64,000 nucleotides of DNA. It comes from JAMQKA01 sp034521835 (GTDB lineage Bacteria > Bacteroidota > Rhodothermia > Balneolales > Balneolaceae). Made by a program: the position numbers and the translations under genes. Numbering within the stretch: position 1 is the first letter of the stretch; each line of letters starts with the position of its first letter. The stretch is from assembly GCA_034521835.1 (NCBI GenBank), contig JAXHMA010000006.1, positions 806,001-870,000 of the forward strand, given 5' to 3'. Below the pieces are notes generated by a model. That model saw nothing but the letters and a program-made list of their open reading frames with translations. It had not been told where the DNA came from and searched no databases. Shown here one piece after another: positions 20,323 through 29,852 of this stretch.

Positions 20323-21471
20323 GGTGCGTGCTGCCGTAGGTGCCTACACGATCTTTAGCATGCAGGCGTTTGGTGCGTGCAGGATGGAAATCGACCTTTT
20401 TGTGGACGAAATCTGGCAGAAACTCGACTTTCTGGCAGGCCGATCGGAATAGTACTTTGCCCCCCGGAGCGCTGTTTTTCAGGATCTGTTTCCACTCTTC
20501 CTGCAGAGCACCGGGCTGTGTATTGGCCATCCAGTCTTGATGATCAAGTAATACAAAATGGGTGTAGCATCCGGGATTGGCGGACAGGAAATCAGTAAGT
20601 GTGGAAGTATGGGTCTTAATGCGATGTATCCGGTTCCTTAAATCTGAAAAATTATCTTGTTTCAAATAATTTGGACAGCAGGTAGAAGTGTATGATCCCG
20701 TAATGTAGACCCGCCAGAAATAGTTGTCGCGGATCGGCAGTTCGGTGAACACATGCCTCATGGAATCTTTAATAAATTGGAAAATTCCGCCTTCGCACTC
20801 CTCCTCAATGAGATTTCGCTGCGTTTCAGGGACGCCAAGCAGCGCCATGGTTGAGTTTCGTTTGAGTAGCCAGCGGGAAAAGCCGTTCCACAAATCAGGT
20901 TGAATTTCATCAAAATAGTAGGATTGTTCCTGCAGGGAAGAAGCATCCAGCAGGTTCAGCGCCTCCCCATACAGTCCTTTTCGTTTGATATGCTCATACA
21001 TCATCAAGGCAATTTTGCCGGATGTCCCCGGAAGTAGAACGAAGGCTGGGTAGTGGTTCGGCTAAAATAATTAATATGTTTATCCCAAAATTGATGGGCC
21101 TTCGGTGTCAAAGCTGCTCTTAGATGCTGTTGGAAAAAAATATTTGCAGACGGATAGAAGCCGCGACCAAAGAACTGGAACAGGGTTTCATAATCACCAT
21201 ATTGGAACAGTGCCCGCTTAAGTTGAAGCAACGCATTTTGATTGGGGTTGGCATCAACGGCGTGAATTTCGGCGGGATCATCCAGCAGGTAGTCCAGGGC
21301 GTTACAACCAGCGCTGGTAAGCATAATGATGCGGCTGTCGGAGTCAATTCCGAGCAGCTTTCGGTCTATGCGCGGATCTTCCCAGCAGGTGTTGTAAACC
21401 AGGCGGTTGTTGACTATTGAATCAAAGAAACGATTCTGTATATTTTTCACCAGATATTTGATAGCAGCCAT
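20300..21471 (-). CDS. btaA: BtaA-like DUF3419 aminocarboxypropyl transferase, frame broken
   Basis: A DUF3419 protein, the family of S-adenosylmethionine:diacylglycerol 3-amino-3-carboxypropyl transferase, which makes the homoserine ether head group of betaine lipids. Diagnostic stretches are RLVYNTCWEDPRID near residue 23, TSAGCNALDYLLD near 54 and IHAVDANPNQNALLQLK near 69 (SAM site). Later MALLGVPETQR matches the second half. One base seems missing from the C4 run at 21026-21029; with it restored the join reads FRGTSGKIALMMYEH. Length is then about 390 residues, right for the family. It is followed by the overlapping methyltransferase. Phosphate limitation commonly controls such genes, but I did not find a defensible Pho box. 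Confidence 0.82.
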
Positions 21472-21628
21472 TGTACCTGTTTTAAATTAACAGCAAATAT
21501 AGCCATTGAATATTTACATCATGTGAATACAAGATTATCCCTCTGTAAAGAACAGCTAAAAAGAGGGGTGAGAATCGCTTATTAATTCTTATCTTTGATT
21601 ACCCACTAATAAAAATTACCTAATTATT

Positions 21629-21880
21629 ATGGCAGATAACGAACAACCCACTGAAGATCAGGAAACTGAACAGCAGGAAGCTGAACTGAAAGAAAAGATC
21701 TCCTCATATGAAAAATTACTTGACCGGCTGAAGAAGGAACGGCAGAATGTAATAAAGGAGATAAGTGATGATTATCGTAATGCCCGCCGTTATGTTCGGT
21801 CTCATCCCGAAGAAGGAGTGCTTCTTTCATTCGTAGGAGGTATAGCCCTGGGTATTTTAATCGGAAAATTAACTAAGTAG
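21629..21880 (+). CDS. Small coiled-coil, membrane-tail protein
   Basis: An 83-residue protein. The first 20 residues are acidic and Q/E-rich. Residues 21-60 form a likely amphipathic coiled coil (KEKISSYEKLLDRLKKER). The last 20 residues are a glycine-zipper membrane segment, SFVGGIALGILIGKL. This layout resembles the YqjD/ElaB/DUF883 group of tail-anchored, sometimes ribosome-binding proteins, though the match is by architecture only. It sits upstream of prfB with an 83-bp gap. Confidence 0.7.
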   Translation: MADNEQPTEDQETEQQEAELKEKISSYEKLLDRLKKERQNVIKEISDDYRNARRYVRSHPEEGVLLSFVGGIALGILIGKLTK

Positions 21881-21963
21881 CAGTGTGTTATGAGTTGTAA
21901 TTATCACAAAATATTATAATTACACTCAGATTACGAACCTGCAATACAAGTTTTGAAAGCTTT

Positions 21964-23089
21964 ATGAGTATGCCATCGACGATTAATCTTGAGGAACTAA
22001 ATGATTTATTTGAGCGTGTGGATGCGCTCAGGGGGTATCTTTGACTATGATCAACGAAAAGTACGCATTATAGAGCTGCAGGAGCAGTCACAGGCACCCG
22101 ATTTCTGGAATGAGCCGGAGGAGGCGCGCAGGGTGATGAAAAAGCTGGATCACGAAAAGAACCTGGTGCGAAGCTGGGAAGAGCTGGATGAACTTCGTGA
22201 CAGCATCAAGGTATACCAGGAGTTTCTCGAAGAGGGGGAAGATGTGGCCGGTGAGCTGGAGCAAGAGGTTGAAATACTCCGCAAAAAAGTAGAAGATCTC
22301 GAATTCCGCAATATGCTCAGCGGCGAAGACGATCACCGTGATGCACTACTTACTTTTAATCCTGGTGCGGGCGGGACCGAAAGCCAGGATTGGGCCGAAA
22401 TGCTCTATCGGATGTACACGCGCTGGGCCAAAAAAGAAGGATATGAAATCTCCGTAATTGAATACCAGCAGGGAGAGGCCGCAGGTATTAAAAGTGCCAC
22501 CATTCAGGTAGAGGGAGATAATGCGTACGGCTTTTTGAAGTCGGAAAGTGGCGTTCACCGGCTCGTACGTATCTCACCATTCGACAGCAACTCCCGACGC
22601 CATACTTCCTTTTGCTCCGTGTTTGTTTCCCCCTTGGTGGATGATTCCATAGAAGTGGACATCAACGAAAGTGAAGTAGAGCTGCAGCGATTTCATGCCA
22701 GTGGTGCCGGTGGACAAAATGTCAACAAGGTAGAAACAGGTGTACGCTTGATCTGGGAAGGCGAACTTTCTGATGGGTCTGAAGAACGGGTGGTTGCCGA
22801 ATGCCAGCAGGAGCGCTCGCAGCTGCAGAACCGCGAAAAGGCGATGGTATTGCTTAAATCCAAAATTTATGCGCTGGAGAAGCAGATCAAAGAGCGGGAA
22901 AAAGCCAAGCTGGAGGCTTCCAAAAAGAATATTGAGTGGGGCTCCCAGATCCGCTCCTATGTGTTTCATCCCTACAATATGGTAAAAGATCATCGCACCG
23001 AACACGAGACCTCCAACGTGGAAGCGGTAATGGATGGAGAACTCGATGAATTTATTAAAGCTTACCTGATGCAAGATGCCACCTCTTAA
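21964..23089 (+). CDS. prfB: Peptide chain release factor 2, with programmed +1 frameshift
   Basis: RF2 terminates translation at UGA and UAA. Translation starts at ATG 21964 (MSMPSTINLEELNDLF), meets an in-frame TGA as codon 27 at 22042, and continues in the +1 frame as DYDQRKVRI. The codon-recognition tripeptide SPF (VRISPFDSN) and the catalytic GGQ loop (HASGAGGQNVNK) are present; total length is about 374 residues. An ATG in the second frame at 22001 is not the real start. The 3' end overlaps nadB by 14 nt. Autoregulation is expected: low RF2 favours shifting and more RF2. Confidence 0.97.
22030..22045 (+). promoter_or_regulatory. prfB +1 recoding site
   Basis: An internal Shine-Dalgarno-like AGGGGG (22030-22035) lies three bases before the slippery codon CTT (22039-22041), followed by the stop TGA and a C (22042-22045). 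The 16-base cassette has the same arrangement as the E. coli prfB site. It makes RF2 synthesis respond to RF2 level. Confidence 0.96.
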
Positions 23090-24665
23090 ATTCGATTTTC
23101 TCGTCATTGGCAGTGGTATTGCCGGCCTTACATTTGCCCTTAAAGCCGCCCAAAAAGGATCGGTGGCTGTGGTTACCAAAAGTGAGATCATGGAAGCCAA
23201 TACGGCCTACGCCCAGGGAGGCATTGCCGGAGTATTCGATACCGAGCAGGATTCCTTTGAAAAACATATAGAAGATACGCTTGATGCCGGAGCAGGGCTC
23301 TGTGACCGAGAGGCGGTAGAATGTATCGTCCGCAATGCTCCGCGGCTGATCAATGAGCTTATAGAGATGGGCGCCCAGTTTACACGCAAGCAGGGAGAAC
23401 TCCACCTGGGGCGCGAGGGTGGTCATTCTGAAAACCGCATTGTACACGCAGCAGACGCCACCGGCTGGGAAATTGAAAAGGCGTTGGTAAACAATATCCG
23501 GAATCATCCAAATATTAACGTTTTTGAGCATCACTTTGCGCTCGATCTGCTTACGGAACATCACCTCGGAGAGCCGGTGAAGCGAGGTGAACGTATCACC
23601 TGTTTTGGAACGTACGTTTTGGATAAAAAAGAGGATAAGGTGCGCCGTTTTCTGTCAAAAGTAACAGTATTGGCGTGTGGTGGAGCCGGACAGGTCTATC
23701 TTCACTCTACCAATCCTGAGGTGGCAACCGGCGACGGCATCGCTATGGCCTACCGTGCCAAAGCTCGCATCGAGAATATGGAGTTTGTACAGTTTCATCC
23801 CACTTCGCTGGGCATTCCAGAAGCCGATTCTTTCCTTATTTCAGAGGCTGTAAGGGGTTATGGGGGCATTCTAAAAAATGCTTCAGGAGAGGCGTTTATG
23901 AAAGAATATGACGAGCGGAAAGAGTTGGCCCCGCGTGATATTGTTGCACGCGCTATTGATGATCAGCTTAAGAAAACCGGGGAAAAGAGCGTTTTTCTGG
24001 ATATAACTCATAAAGATCCGGAGAAGACCAAAGAGGCATTTCCCACTATCTATGAAACGTGTCTCTCATATGGACTGGATATCACCGAAAAACCGATTCC
24101 AGTTGTGCCGGCTGCACACTACACGTGTGGGGGAATAAAAACTGATCTGGATGGCGCCACTAAAATAAACAGGCTGTTTGCTTGTGGAGAAACGGCATCT
24201 ACAGGAGTTCACGGGGCGAACAGGCTGGCATCAAACAGCCTGCTTGAATCGCTGGTATTTGCCGACAGAGCAGCTGAACAATCGGTTGATCTTGTGGATC
24301 AGGTGGAGATCAATGATGAAATACCGCCTTGGGACGCCAGCGGTACGGCCAACACGGAGGAGTGGATTTTAGTCTCTCACAACAAGCAGGAGATTCAGCA
24401 GGTAATGTGGGATTATGTAGGTATTGTGCGGAGCGATCTGCGCCTTGAACGGGCCATGCGGCGCATCAATATGTTGTACAAGGAAGTCGAGGATTTCTAT
24501 CATCGCACCCGTGTAAGCGTCCCGCTTTGTGAGCTTCGAAATCTGGTCAGCGTGGCTTACATGATTGTACGATCGGCCATGCAGCGGAAAGAGAGCAGGG
24601 GACTGCATTACACTACTGATTACCCGGAAACAGCGAAAGAAAAAATGACCACAGTCATCGGGTAA
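23076..24665 (+). CDS. nadB: L-aspartate oxidase
   Basis: A 529-residue FAD flavoenzyme oxidising L-aspartate to iminoaspartate, the first step of de novo NAD synthesis. It shows the N-terminal dinucleotide fold VIGSGIAGLTFALKAA, NTAYAQGGIAGV, HSTNPEVATGDGIAMAYRA, the FQFHPTSL-type motif (VQFHPTSLGI) and the active-site loop PAAHYTCGGI. It ends in the succinate dehydrogenase-like C-terminal domain. The frame is intact. The start overlaps prfB by 14 nt and coaE begins 3 bp after its stop, so the three genes form a tight cluster. I see no nadA or nadC nearby. Confidence 0.95.
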   Translation: MPPLKFDFLVIGSGIAGLTFALKAAQKGSVAVVTKSEIMEANTAYAQGGIAGVFDTEQDSFEKHIEDTLDAGAGLCDREAVECIVRNAPRLINELIEMGAQFTRKQGELHLGREGGHSENRIVHAADATGWEIEKALVNNIRNHPNINVFEHHFALDLLTEHHLGEPVKRGERITCFGTYVLDKKEDKVRRFLSKVTVLACGGAGQVYLHSTNPEVATGDGIAMAYRAKARIENMEFVQFHPTSLGIPEADSFLISEAVRGYGGILKNASGEAFMKEYDERKELAPRDIVARAIDDQLKKTGEKSVFLDITHKDPEKTKEAFPTIYETCLSYGLDITEKPIPVVPAAHYTCGGIKTDLDGATKINRLFACGETASTGVHGANRLASNSLLESLVFADRAAEQSVDLVDQVEINDEIPPWDASGTANTEEWILVSHNKQEIQQVMWDYVGIVRSDLRLERAMRRINMLYKEVEDFYHRTRVSVPLCELRNLVSVAYMIVRSAMQRKESRGLHYTTDYPETAKEKMTTVIG

Positions 24666-24668
24666 TCT

Positions 24669-25266
24669 ATGGTTTCAGTGGGTATAACCGGGGGTATTGG
24701 AAGCGGAAAAACCACCGTATGTAACATTTGGGAATCGCTCGGTGCCTTTGTGTTAAATGCGGATGATCTTGCCAAAAAAATTATGACGGAAGATGATGAG
24801 GTCATCGCTGAAATTAAAGATGTATTTGGGGAGGCATCCTACCAAGCCGATGGATCGCTGAATAGAAATCATCTGTCGTACCAAGCCTTTCAAAAAGGAC
24901 GTGTTGACGAACTTAATGCCATTGTTCATCCTCGAATTCCAGAAAAAAGTGAGCAGATTAAGGAAACCGCTCGCAAAAAGGGTCGTAAGCTGTTCGTGTA
25001 TGAAGCGGCGCTTTTGCTGGAAAATATACGTTCGGGATTTCTGGACTACATTGTGATTGTTCTGGCAGAGCCAGGAAAACCGCGTGGAGCGCGTCCAGAA
25101 GCGGGATAAAGTACCTGAAGAGAACGTGTTGCAACGTATTGAAAAGCAGCAGAATTTTGAAGAAAAAATCCACCTTGCAGATTACGTGATCTACAACAAC
25201 GGTACCTTGGAGGAGCTTGAAGAAAAATCGAAGAAGATATTCCACGAGCTTGTAGCCAGTACCTGA
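24669..25266 (+). CDS. coaE: Dephospho-CoA kinase, frame broken
   Basis: The last enzyme of coenzyme A synthesis. It has P-loop GITGGIGSGKTTV at residue 5, the acceptor region VLNADDLAK, the HPRI motif (IVHPRIPEKSEQI) and the lid region. The second frame gives NRVERVQKRDK, a typical CoaE lid, and ADYVIYNNGTLEEL at the end. One extra C at the CC pair 25071-25072 separates the halves; repaired, the join is VLAEQENRVERV. Length is about 199 residues, normal. Because coaE is essential, this break is almost certainly a sequence error. It lies 3 bp after nadB. Confidence 0.92.
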
Positions 25267-25403
25267 TGAATACTGTAAATATTGGATGGGATCTTATTGT
25301 CGAAAAAGCCGGCGGAACGGCGATCGATGCCATTGGCAGCATTTTGGAAATTGAGCCGGAAAAGCGCTCCCGATCTTTATCGGTTCCAGGAATAGTGTAT
25401 TAA
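25266..25403 (+). CDS. Small ORF coupled to coaE, just before an IS
   Basis: A 45-codon ORF whose ATG overlaps the coaE stop (TGATG), a usual sign of translational coupling. It begins MNTVNIGWDLIVEKAGGTA and ends 18 bp before the IS1182 insertion. I do not recognise a family. It may be a short real gene or the start of a longer gene whose remainder was lost or frame-broken. Confidence 0.4.
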   Translation: MNTVNIGWDLIVEKAGGTAIDAIGSILEIEPEKRSRSLSVPGIVY

Positions 25404-25421
25404 AGATATCGCAAATGCTAG

Positions 25422-26976
25422 GAGTCTGTCGGACTTTCCGGGCATAATGTAGTAGGTTTAGGCAACTTTTTAAAAAGCAAACGGATCTGTTTTGTTATGG
25501 CGAATTTTAAGTTACCGGTCGTGATACCTCGTATTTGTTGCCACCCTCGGTTGACCAATGGCTGCCGGAAGATCATCTGGCCCGGTTTGTGGTCGAGATC
25601 GTCGATGAGTTGGATATTTCAGCCTTGGAAGCCAGCTACACCGGCAGCGGCTCGGATGCCTACCACCCGCGCATGATGGCAGCCCTGCTGTTTTACAGCT
25701 ATGCGAGCGGGACGTTTTCCTCCCGCACCATCGAGACGGCCACCTACGATTCGGTGGCGTTTCGCTATGTGGCGGCCAACCAGCATCCCGACCATGATAC
25801 CATCTGCAGTTTCCGCAAGCGGTTTTTCGAACCGCTGGGGGCCCTGTTCACCCAGATTCTGCAGGTGGCCGCCGGCATGGGCCTGACCGAGCTGGGGGAT
25901 GTGAGTATTGACGGGAGCAAATTCAAAGCTAATGCCTCCAAGCATAAAGCGATGAGCTGGGATCGGGCCAGCGGGCTGGAAGACCAGCTCAGCGAGGAGG
26001 TCGCCGAGCTACTGGCCGCCGCCGAGGCCGCTGACCAGTCCGACGACGATGGGGAGCGGCTTCCCGAAGAGCTGGCTCGCCGCAGGGAGCGGCTGGCCCA
26101 GATCCGCCAGGCCAAACGGATGATCAGCGAGCGGGCCGAGCAGCGATATGAGGAAGAGAAGGAAGAATACCAACAGAAGATGGGCGAGCGTCGCGCCAAA
26201 GAGAAACAGACTGGAAAAAAGACAACCAGGCCCCAAGCCGGAGCCCCCGGAGCTGGGCCCGCGCGATAAGGACCAGGTGAATTTTACCGACCCCGAATCC
26301 CGGATTATGCTTACCAGCCAACATGGCTGGCAACAGGCCTGGAACGCCCAGTCGGCGGTCGATATGGACTCCCACCTGATCGTGGCCGGCCACATCAGCC
26401 AGGCGCCCAACGATAAACAAGAACTGGAGGTGACCTTAGATGCGCTGCAAAGCCTACCGGAGGAAATCGGGAATGTAGAACGAATCGCTGCTGACAATGG
26501 ATATTATAGCGAAGATAATATCACCGATGCCACCGATCGTGAGATAACCCCTTACTTGGCGACGGGTCGCCAAAAACACAACCAGCGCTGGGACGAGCGC
26601 CTCGCGGACCCCGGCCCGCCCCCAGAAGACGGGACCGAGCCCCAGCAGATGGGGTGGCGACTGCAAACTCCAGAAGGGAAAGTCTTCTATGGGCGGCGGA
26701 AGGCGACCGTGGAGACGGTCTTTGGGATCATAAAACGGGCCATCGGGTTCCGACAGTTTAGCCTGCGGGGACTAAGGAAGGTTACCGGAGAATGGAATCT
26801 GGTAAAATGCGCCTACAATCTGAAGCGCATGCACGCTTTAGCGACATAACCTCCTCGAGGAGAAGAATATCTGAGATGGAACTACAACATGGAATGCCAA
26901 AAACAAAAAATATTCTTCCCACACCTACCCCAAAAAGAAATGTAGAACACGCAAATTCGCTTTGTCCGACAAACTC
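25422..26976 (+). mobile_element. IS1182-family insertion sequence
   Basis: The terminal inverted repeats are GAGTCTGTCGGAC at the left end and, inverted, GAGTTTGTCGGAC at the right end (12 of 13 match). The element is 1,555 bp and is flanked on both sides by CTAG (25418-25421 and 26977-26980), a palindromic tetranucleotide as reported for this family's targets. It carries one transposase gene. It landed between coaE's small downstream ORF and an NTF2-like gene. Confidence 0.88.
25497..26849 (+). CDS. IS1182-family transposase, two frame breaks
   Basis: A DDE transposase. The N-terminal DUF772 region (YLLPPSVDQWLPEDHLARF, then DHDTICSFRKRF) leads to a first catalytic Asp in VSIDGSKFKANASKHKA. 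A charged coiled-coil insert follows, then the second Asp (ERIAADNGYYSEDN) and the final Glu (RKATVETVFGIIKRAIGFR). The real start is probably ATG 25497 (MANFKLPV); a base is missing near 25520 before DTSYLLPP. The A6 run at 26215-26220 probably lacks one A; restoring it gives TGKKRQPGPKPEPP. I see no slippery signal arguing for programmed shifting, and neighbouring host genes show the same kind of break. Confidence 0.85.
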
Positions 26977-27057
26977 CTAGTATTTCAGAAAAATAGAAAT
27001 GGAGCTTTAACTTAAAATCCAGTTGAAGCATTTAATTTAGAACAAATCATTTTTACC

Positions 27058-27507
27058 ATGATCAGATCAACATGTATCACTATTCTCTTTTCAACTATTT
27101 TATTAGTGGGATGTGCACAAAATAATAATACTGGGGAGACGTCAGTCGATTCGGATGTTACCCGTCAGGTGGTGAACCATCACTGGGAAACCTTTGTGGC
27201 AAATGATCTGGATGGGGTAATGGCCGACTATACGGAGGAGTCAATCCTGATAACACCCGATACTACCTACAAGGGGCTTGATGCCATAAGAGCAAACTTT
27301 GTTCGGGCTTTTGAGGCATATCCCGCTGACAGCTCCACACTTATTTTAAATAAGACCGTGGTTGAACAGGAGATCGGATATATCACATGGGAAGCTACGA
27401 CCCCGGATTTTAACCTCCGCTTCGGTACGGATACATTTGTAATCGAAGACGGTAAAATTGTGCGGCAAACTTACGGTGGTATTACCGATCAGCAGCTGAG
27501 CCAATAG
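27058..27507 (+). CDS. NTF2-like (SnoaL/DUF4440) lipoprotein
   Basis: A 149-residue protein with a lipoprotein signal (LLVGCAQN, cysteine near 19) and one NTF2-like fold: HHWETFVANDLDGVMADYTEESILITPDTTYKGLDAIRAN begins it and ends with DTFVIEDGKIVRQTYGG. Such cone-shaped domains bind small molecules or act as accessory subunits, and the exact role is unknown. It stands alone just after the IS1182 element, with about 80 bp between. Confidence 0.75.
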   Translation: MIRSTCITILFSTILLVGCAQNNNTGETSVDSDVTRQVVNHHWETFVANDLDGVMADYTEESILITPDTTYKGLDAIRANFVRAFEAYPADSSTLILNKTVVEQEIGYITWEATTPDFNLRFGTDTFVIEDGKIVRQTYGGITDQQLSQ

Positions 27508-27589
27508 GTGTGTAACAATTACACGTGTGGACTGCAACAAAAGCGGTTGACCAAGCAGCTTATCCATATCTTTGGGGCCCTGAAAGTAT

Positions 27590-27929
27590 ATGCCGTCGGT
27601 TTACTGCTGTAATTTTAAGCAGTCGGGGGATGGAGCTTCTTCTGATCAGGGTATGCTCATCCCCGAATCCACGACCTTATTTGCGTTCAACAAATGCGTG
27701 ACGGTTTCGGAAACGCTCAACTGTATTCGGCCGGATATAACATTTTGGGTAGAACCCGGTGGTGTCTGCCCGATCCGGTAAAACAGAAGATCCCTTTATT
27801 GTTCACTTGGGCCATAGCGACAAATGCCGGTCAGCGCGCATGGTGAAGTAGAATGAAGTGTTGCGCATTGAGCGGGAACTTGGAGGTTATGCCCGATTTA
27901 TCGGCAGTGAATTGTTGGGGATTAAATGA
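27590..27929 (+). pseudogene. Possible remnant of an unidentified coding region
   Basis: This stretch carries fragments of plausible protein in different frames. They are ITFWVEPGG near 27740-27768, SGKTEDPFIVHLGHSDKCR from about 27773, and, after an in-frame TAG, NEVLRIERELGGYARFIGS up to a stop at 27929. The pieces could be one gene broken by several indels. I do not recognise it. The rest of 27508-28059 holds no gene I can support. Confidence 0.3.
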
Positions 27930-28059
27930 TCCGTGGTGTTTTTACATGTGAATCTTATTAAATCCGCCCGACCGCAAATACAGCGGCCGGACGGGAAGGT
28001 ATTTGAAAAGATTTAATCAACACTCACAACGCAAGACTCACGATCCACGACTAAAAAAT

Positions 28060-29781
28060 CTAGTGTGACTCTCGTTTTACCTCGCTGCCTGATTTTCCAA
28101 CCAAGAAATCCAAGTCAGCTCCTAAGTGAGCCTGTTCCACGCGGTTGATGTAGAGGTTAACGTACCCGCGATCGTAGTTTTCATGAGGCGGCGGCGACCA
28201 GTTTTTACGGCGTTCTTCCAACTCCTCTTCTGATACGTCCAGATGGAGGCGTTTATTCTCCACATCCACGTCGATGATATCTCCATTTTCTACAAGGGCC
28301 AGGTTGCTGCCGGTATAAGACTCTGGCGAAACGTGCAGAAAAGCAGTTCCATAGGCTGTTCCGCTCATCCGTCCGTCAGAGATACGCACCATATCCCGGA
28401 CGCCTTTGTCGAGCATTTTTTTGGGCAGGGTCATGTTACCCACTTCCGGCATACCCGGATAGCCTTTAGGGCCTACATATTTAAGAACCATAATTGAATC
28501 CTTGTCGATCTCCAGGTCGGGATCATCGACGCGTTCGTGGTAATCCTCAATATTCTCAAAAACCACTGCCTTACCCCGGTGCTTAAGCAGTTCAGGTGAG
28601 GCTGCCGAGGTCTTGATTACAGCCCCATCCGGACACAAATTGCCTCTTACCACCGTGATACCGGCCTCTTCCTGGAAGGGATCGTCGGTGGAGGCGATGA
28701 CATCGCGATTATAGCATTCGGCGGCGGCATTATTTTCGTAGAGTGTTTTGCCATTGGCCGTAATGGCATCGCCATCCAGGTGATCTTTGAGCTCTTTTAT
28801 AACCACCGGGAGACCTCCGGCGTAGTAAAAGTCTTCCATAAAGTGTTCCCCAGAGGGCTGCAGGTTCACGAGCAGCGGGATATCACTTCCATATTCGTCG
28901 AAATCATCCAGCGTTATATCCGCCCCGATACGCCGTGCTATGGCTGTAAGGTGTACGATAAAGTTCGTTGAGCCTCCGATAGCAGCATTCACCTTAATGG
29001 CATTTATAAATGCTTCTTTAGTCAAAATATCAGAAGGGCAGAGATCCTCTTCCACCATGTCCACGATTCGTCGTCCTGAGCGGTGAGCCATCACTTTGCG
29101 CCGGGAATCGGCCGCGGGAATTGCTGCGTTACCGGGCAGACTTAAGCCCAGTGATTCTACCATCGAGGCCATTGTGGAGGCGGTACCCATTACAGCGCAA
29201 TGCCCTGGACTACGACACATACCACTTTCAGCAGCATACAGCTCTTCGTCGCTTACATCCCCCGTTTTATGCTTCTCCGCATATCTCCATACATCTGATG
29301 TAGCGATGCTTTTTCCTTTGAATTTACCCGTGAGCATCGGTCCCCCAGAAATAACGAGTGATGGGATATCCACACTGCAGGCCCCCATTACCAGGGAAGG
29401 GGTGGTTTTGTCGCAGCCACACATCAATATAACCCCATCAAGCGGATTGGCACGTATGGACTCTTCCACATCCATGCTGGCCAGGTTTCGATAGAGCATG
29501 GCCGTTGGGCGAATGAGCGTTTCACCAAGCGACATTACCGGGAACTCCAGTGGAAATCCACCAGCTTCCCAGATGCCGCGTTTTACCGATTCGGCCAGCT
29601 CCCTGAAATGGGCATTGCACGGTGTCAGTTCAGACCAGGTATTACAAATGCCGATCACCGGTTTGCCTTCAAATTCATCTGGTGGAAAGCCTTGGTTTTT
29701 CATCCAGCTTCGGTAGATGAATCCATCTTTTCCTTTTTTACCAAACCAGTCTCGACTGCGTAGTTTATTTTCAGAACTCAT
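28060..29781 (-). CDS. IlvD/Edd-family sugar-acid dehydratase
   Basis: A 573-residue Fe-S dehydratase. Cluster and substrate motifs are GICNTWSELTPCNAHF near 44, ILMCGCDKTTPSLVMG near 116, and SGMCRSPGHCAVMGTASTM near 185. The family includes dihydroxy-acid dehydratase and 6-phosphogluconate dehydratase, but the opening RSRDWFGKKGKDGFIYRSW and the surrounding genes fit the aldonate branch (arabinonate, xylonate, fuconate), which removes water to give a 2-keto-3-deoxy acid. It is the last gene of a five-gene operon. Which aldonate it uses cannot be read from sequence. The frame is intact. Confidence 0.88.
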   Translation of the reverse strand: MSSENKLRSRDWFGKKGKDGFIYRSWMKNQGFPPDEFEGKPVIGICNTWSELTPCNAHFRELAESVKRGIWEAGGFPLEFPVMSLGETLIRPTAMLYRNLASMDVEESIRANPLDGVILMCGCDKTTPSLVMGACSVDIPSLVISGGPMLTGKFKGKSIATSDVWRYAEKHKTGDVSDEELYAAESGMCRSPGHCAVMGTASTMASMVESLGLSLPGNAAIPAADSRRKVMAHRSGRRIVDMVEEDLCPSDILTKEAFINAIKVNAAIGGSTNFIVHLTAIARRIGADITLDDFDEYGSDIPLLVNLQPSGEHFMEDFYYAGGLPVVIKELKDHLDGDAITANGKTLYENNAAAECYNRDVIASTDDPFQEEAGITVVRGNLCPDGAVIKTSAASPELLKHRGKAVVFENIEDYHERVDDPDLEIDKDSIMVLKYVGPKGYPGMPEVGNMTLPKKMLDKGVRDMVRISDGRMSGTAYGTAFLHVSPESYTGSNLALVENGDIIDVDVENKRLHLDVSEEELEERRKNWSPPPHENYDRGYVNLYINRVEQAHLGADLDFLVGKSGSEVKRESH

Positions 29782-29852
29782 AATATGATAGAAATATAGA
29801 GTATGATTGTTGTTTTAAATCCTAATGTAATTAAATATCTGGTTAAGGCTGA

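Noticed and set aside
25497..26849. Programmed frameshifting in the IS1182 transposase
   Set aside because: The element has two breaks, one in an A6 run but without a canonical slippery heptamer and stimulator, and host genes nearby show the same kind of break. An error is simpler.
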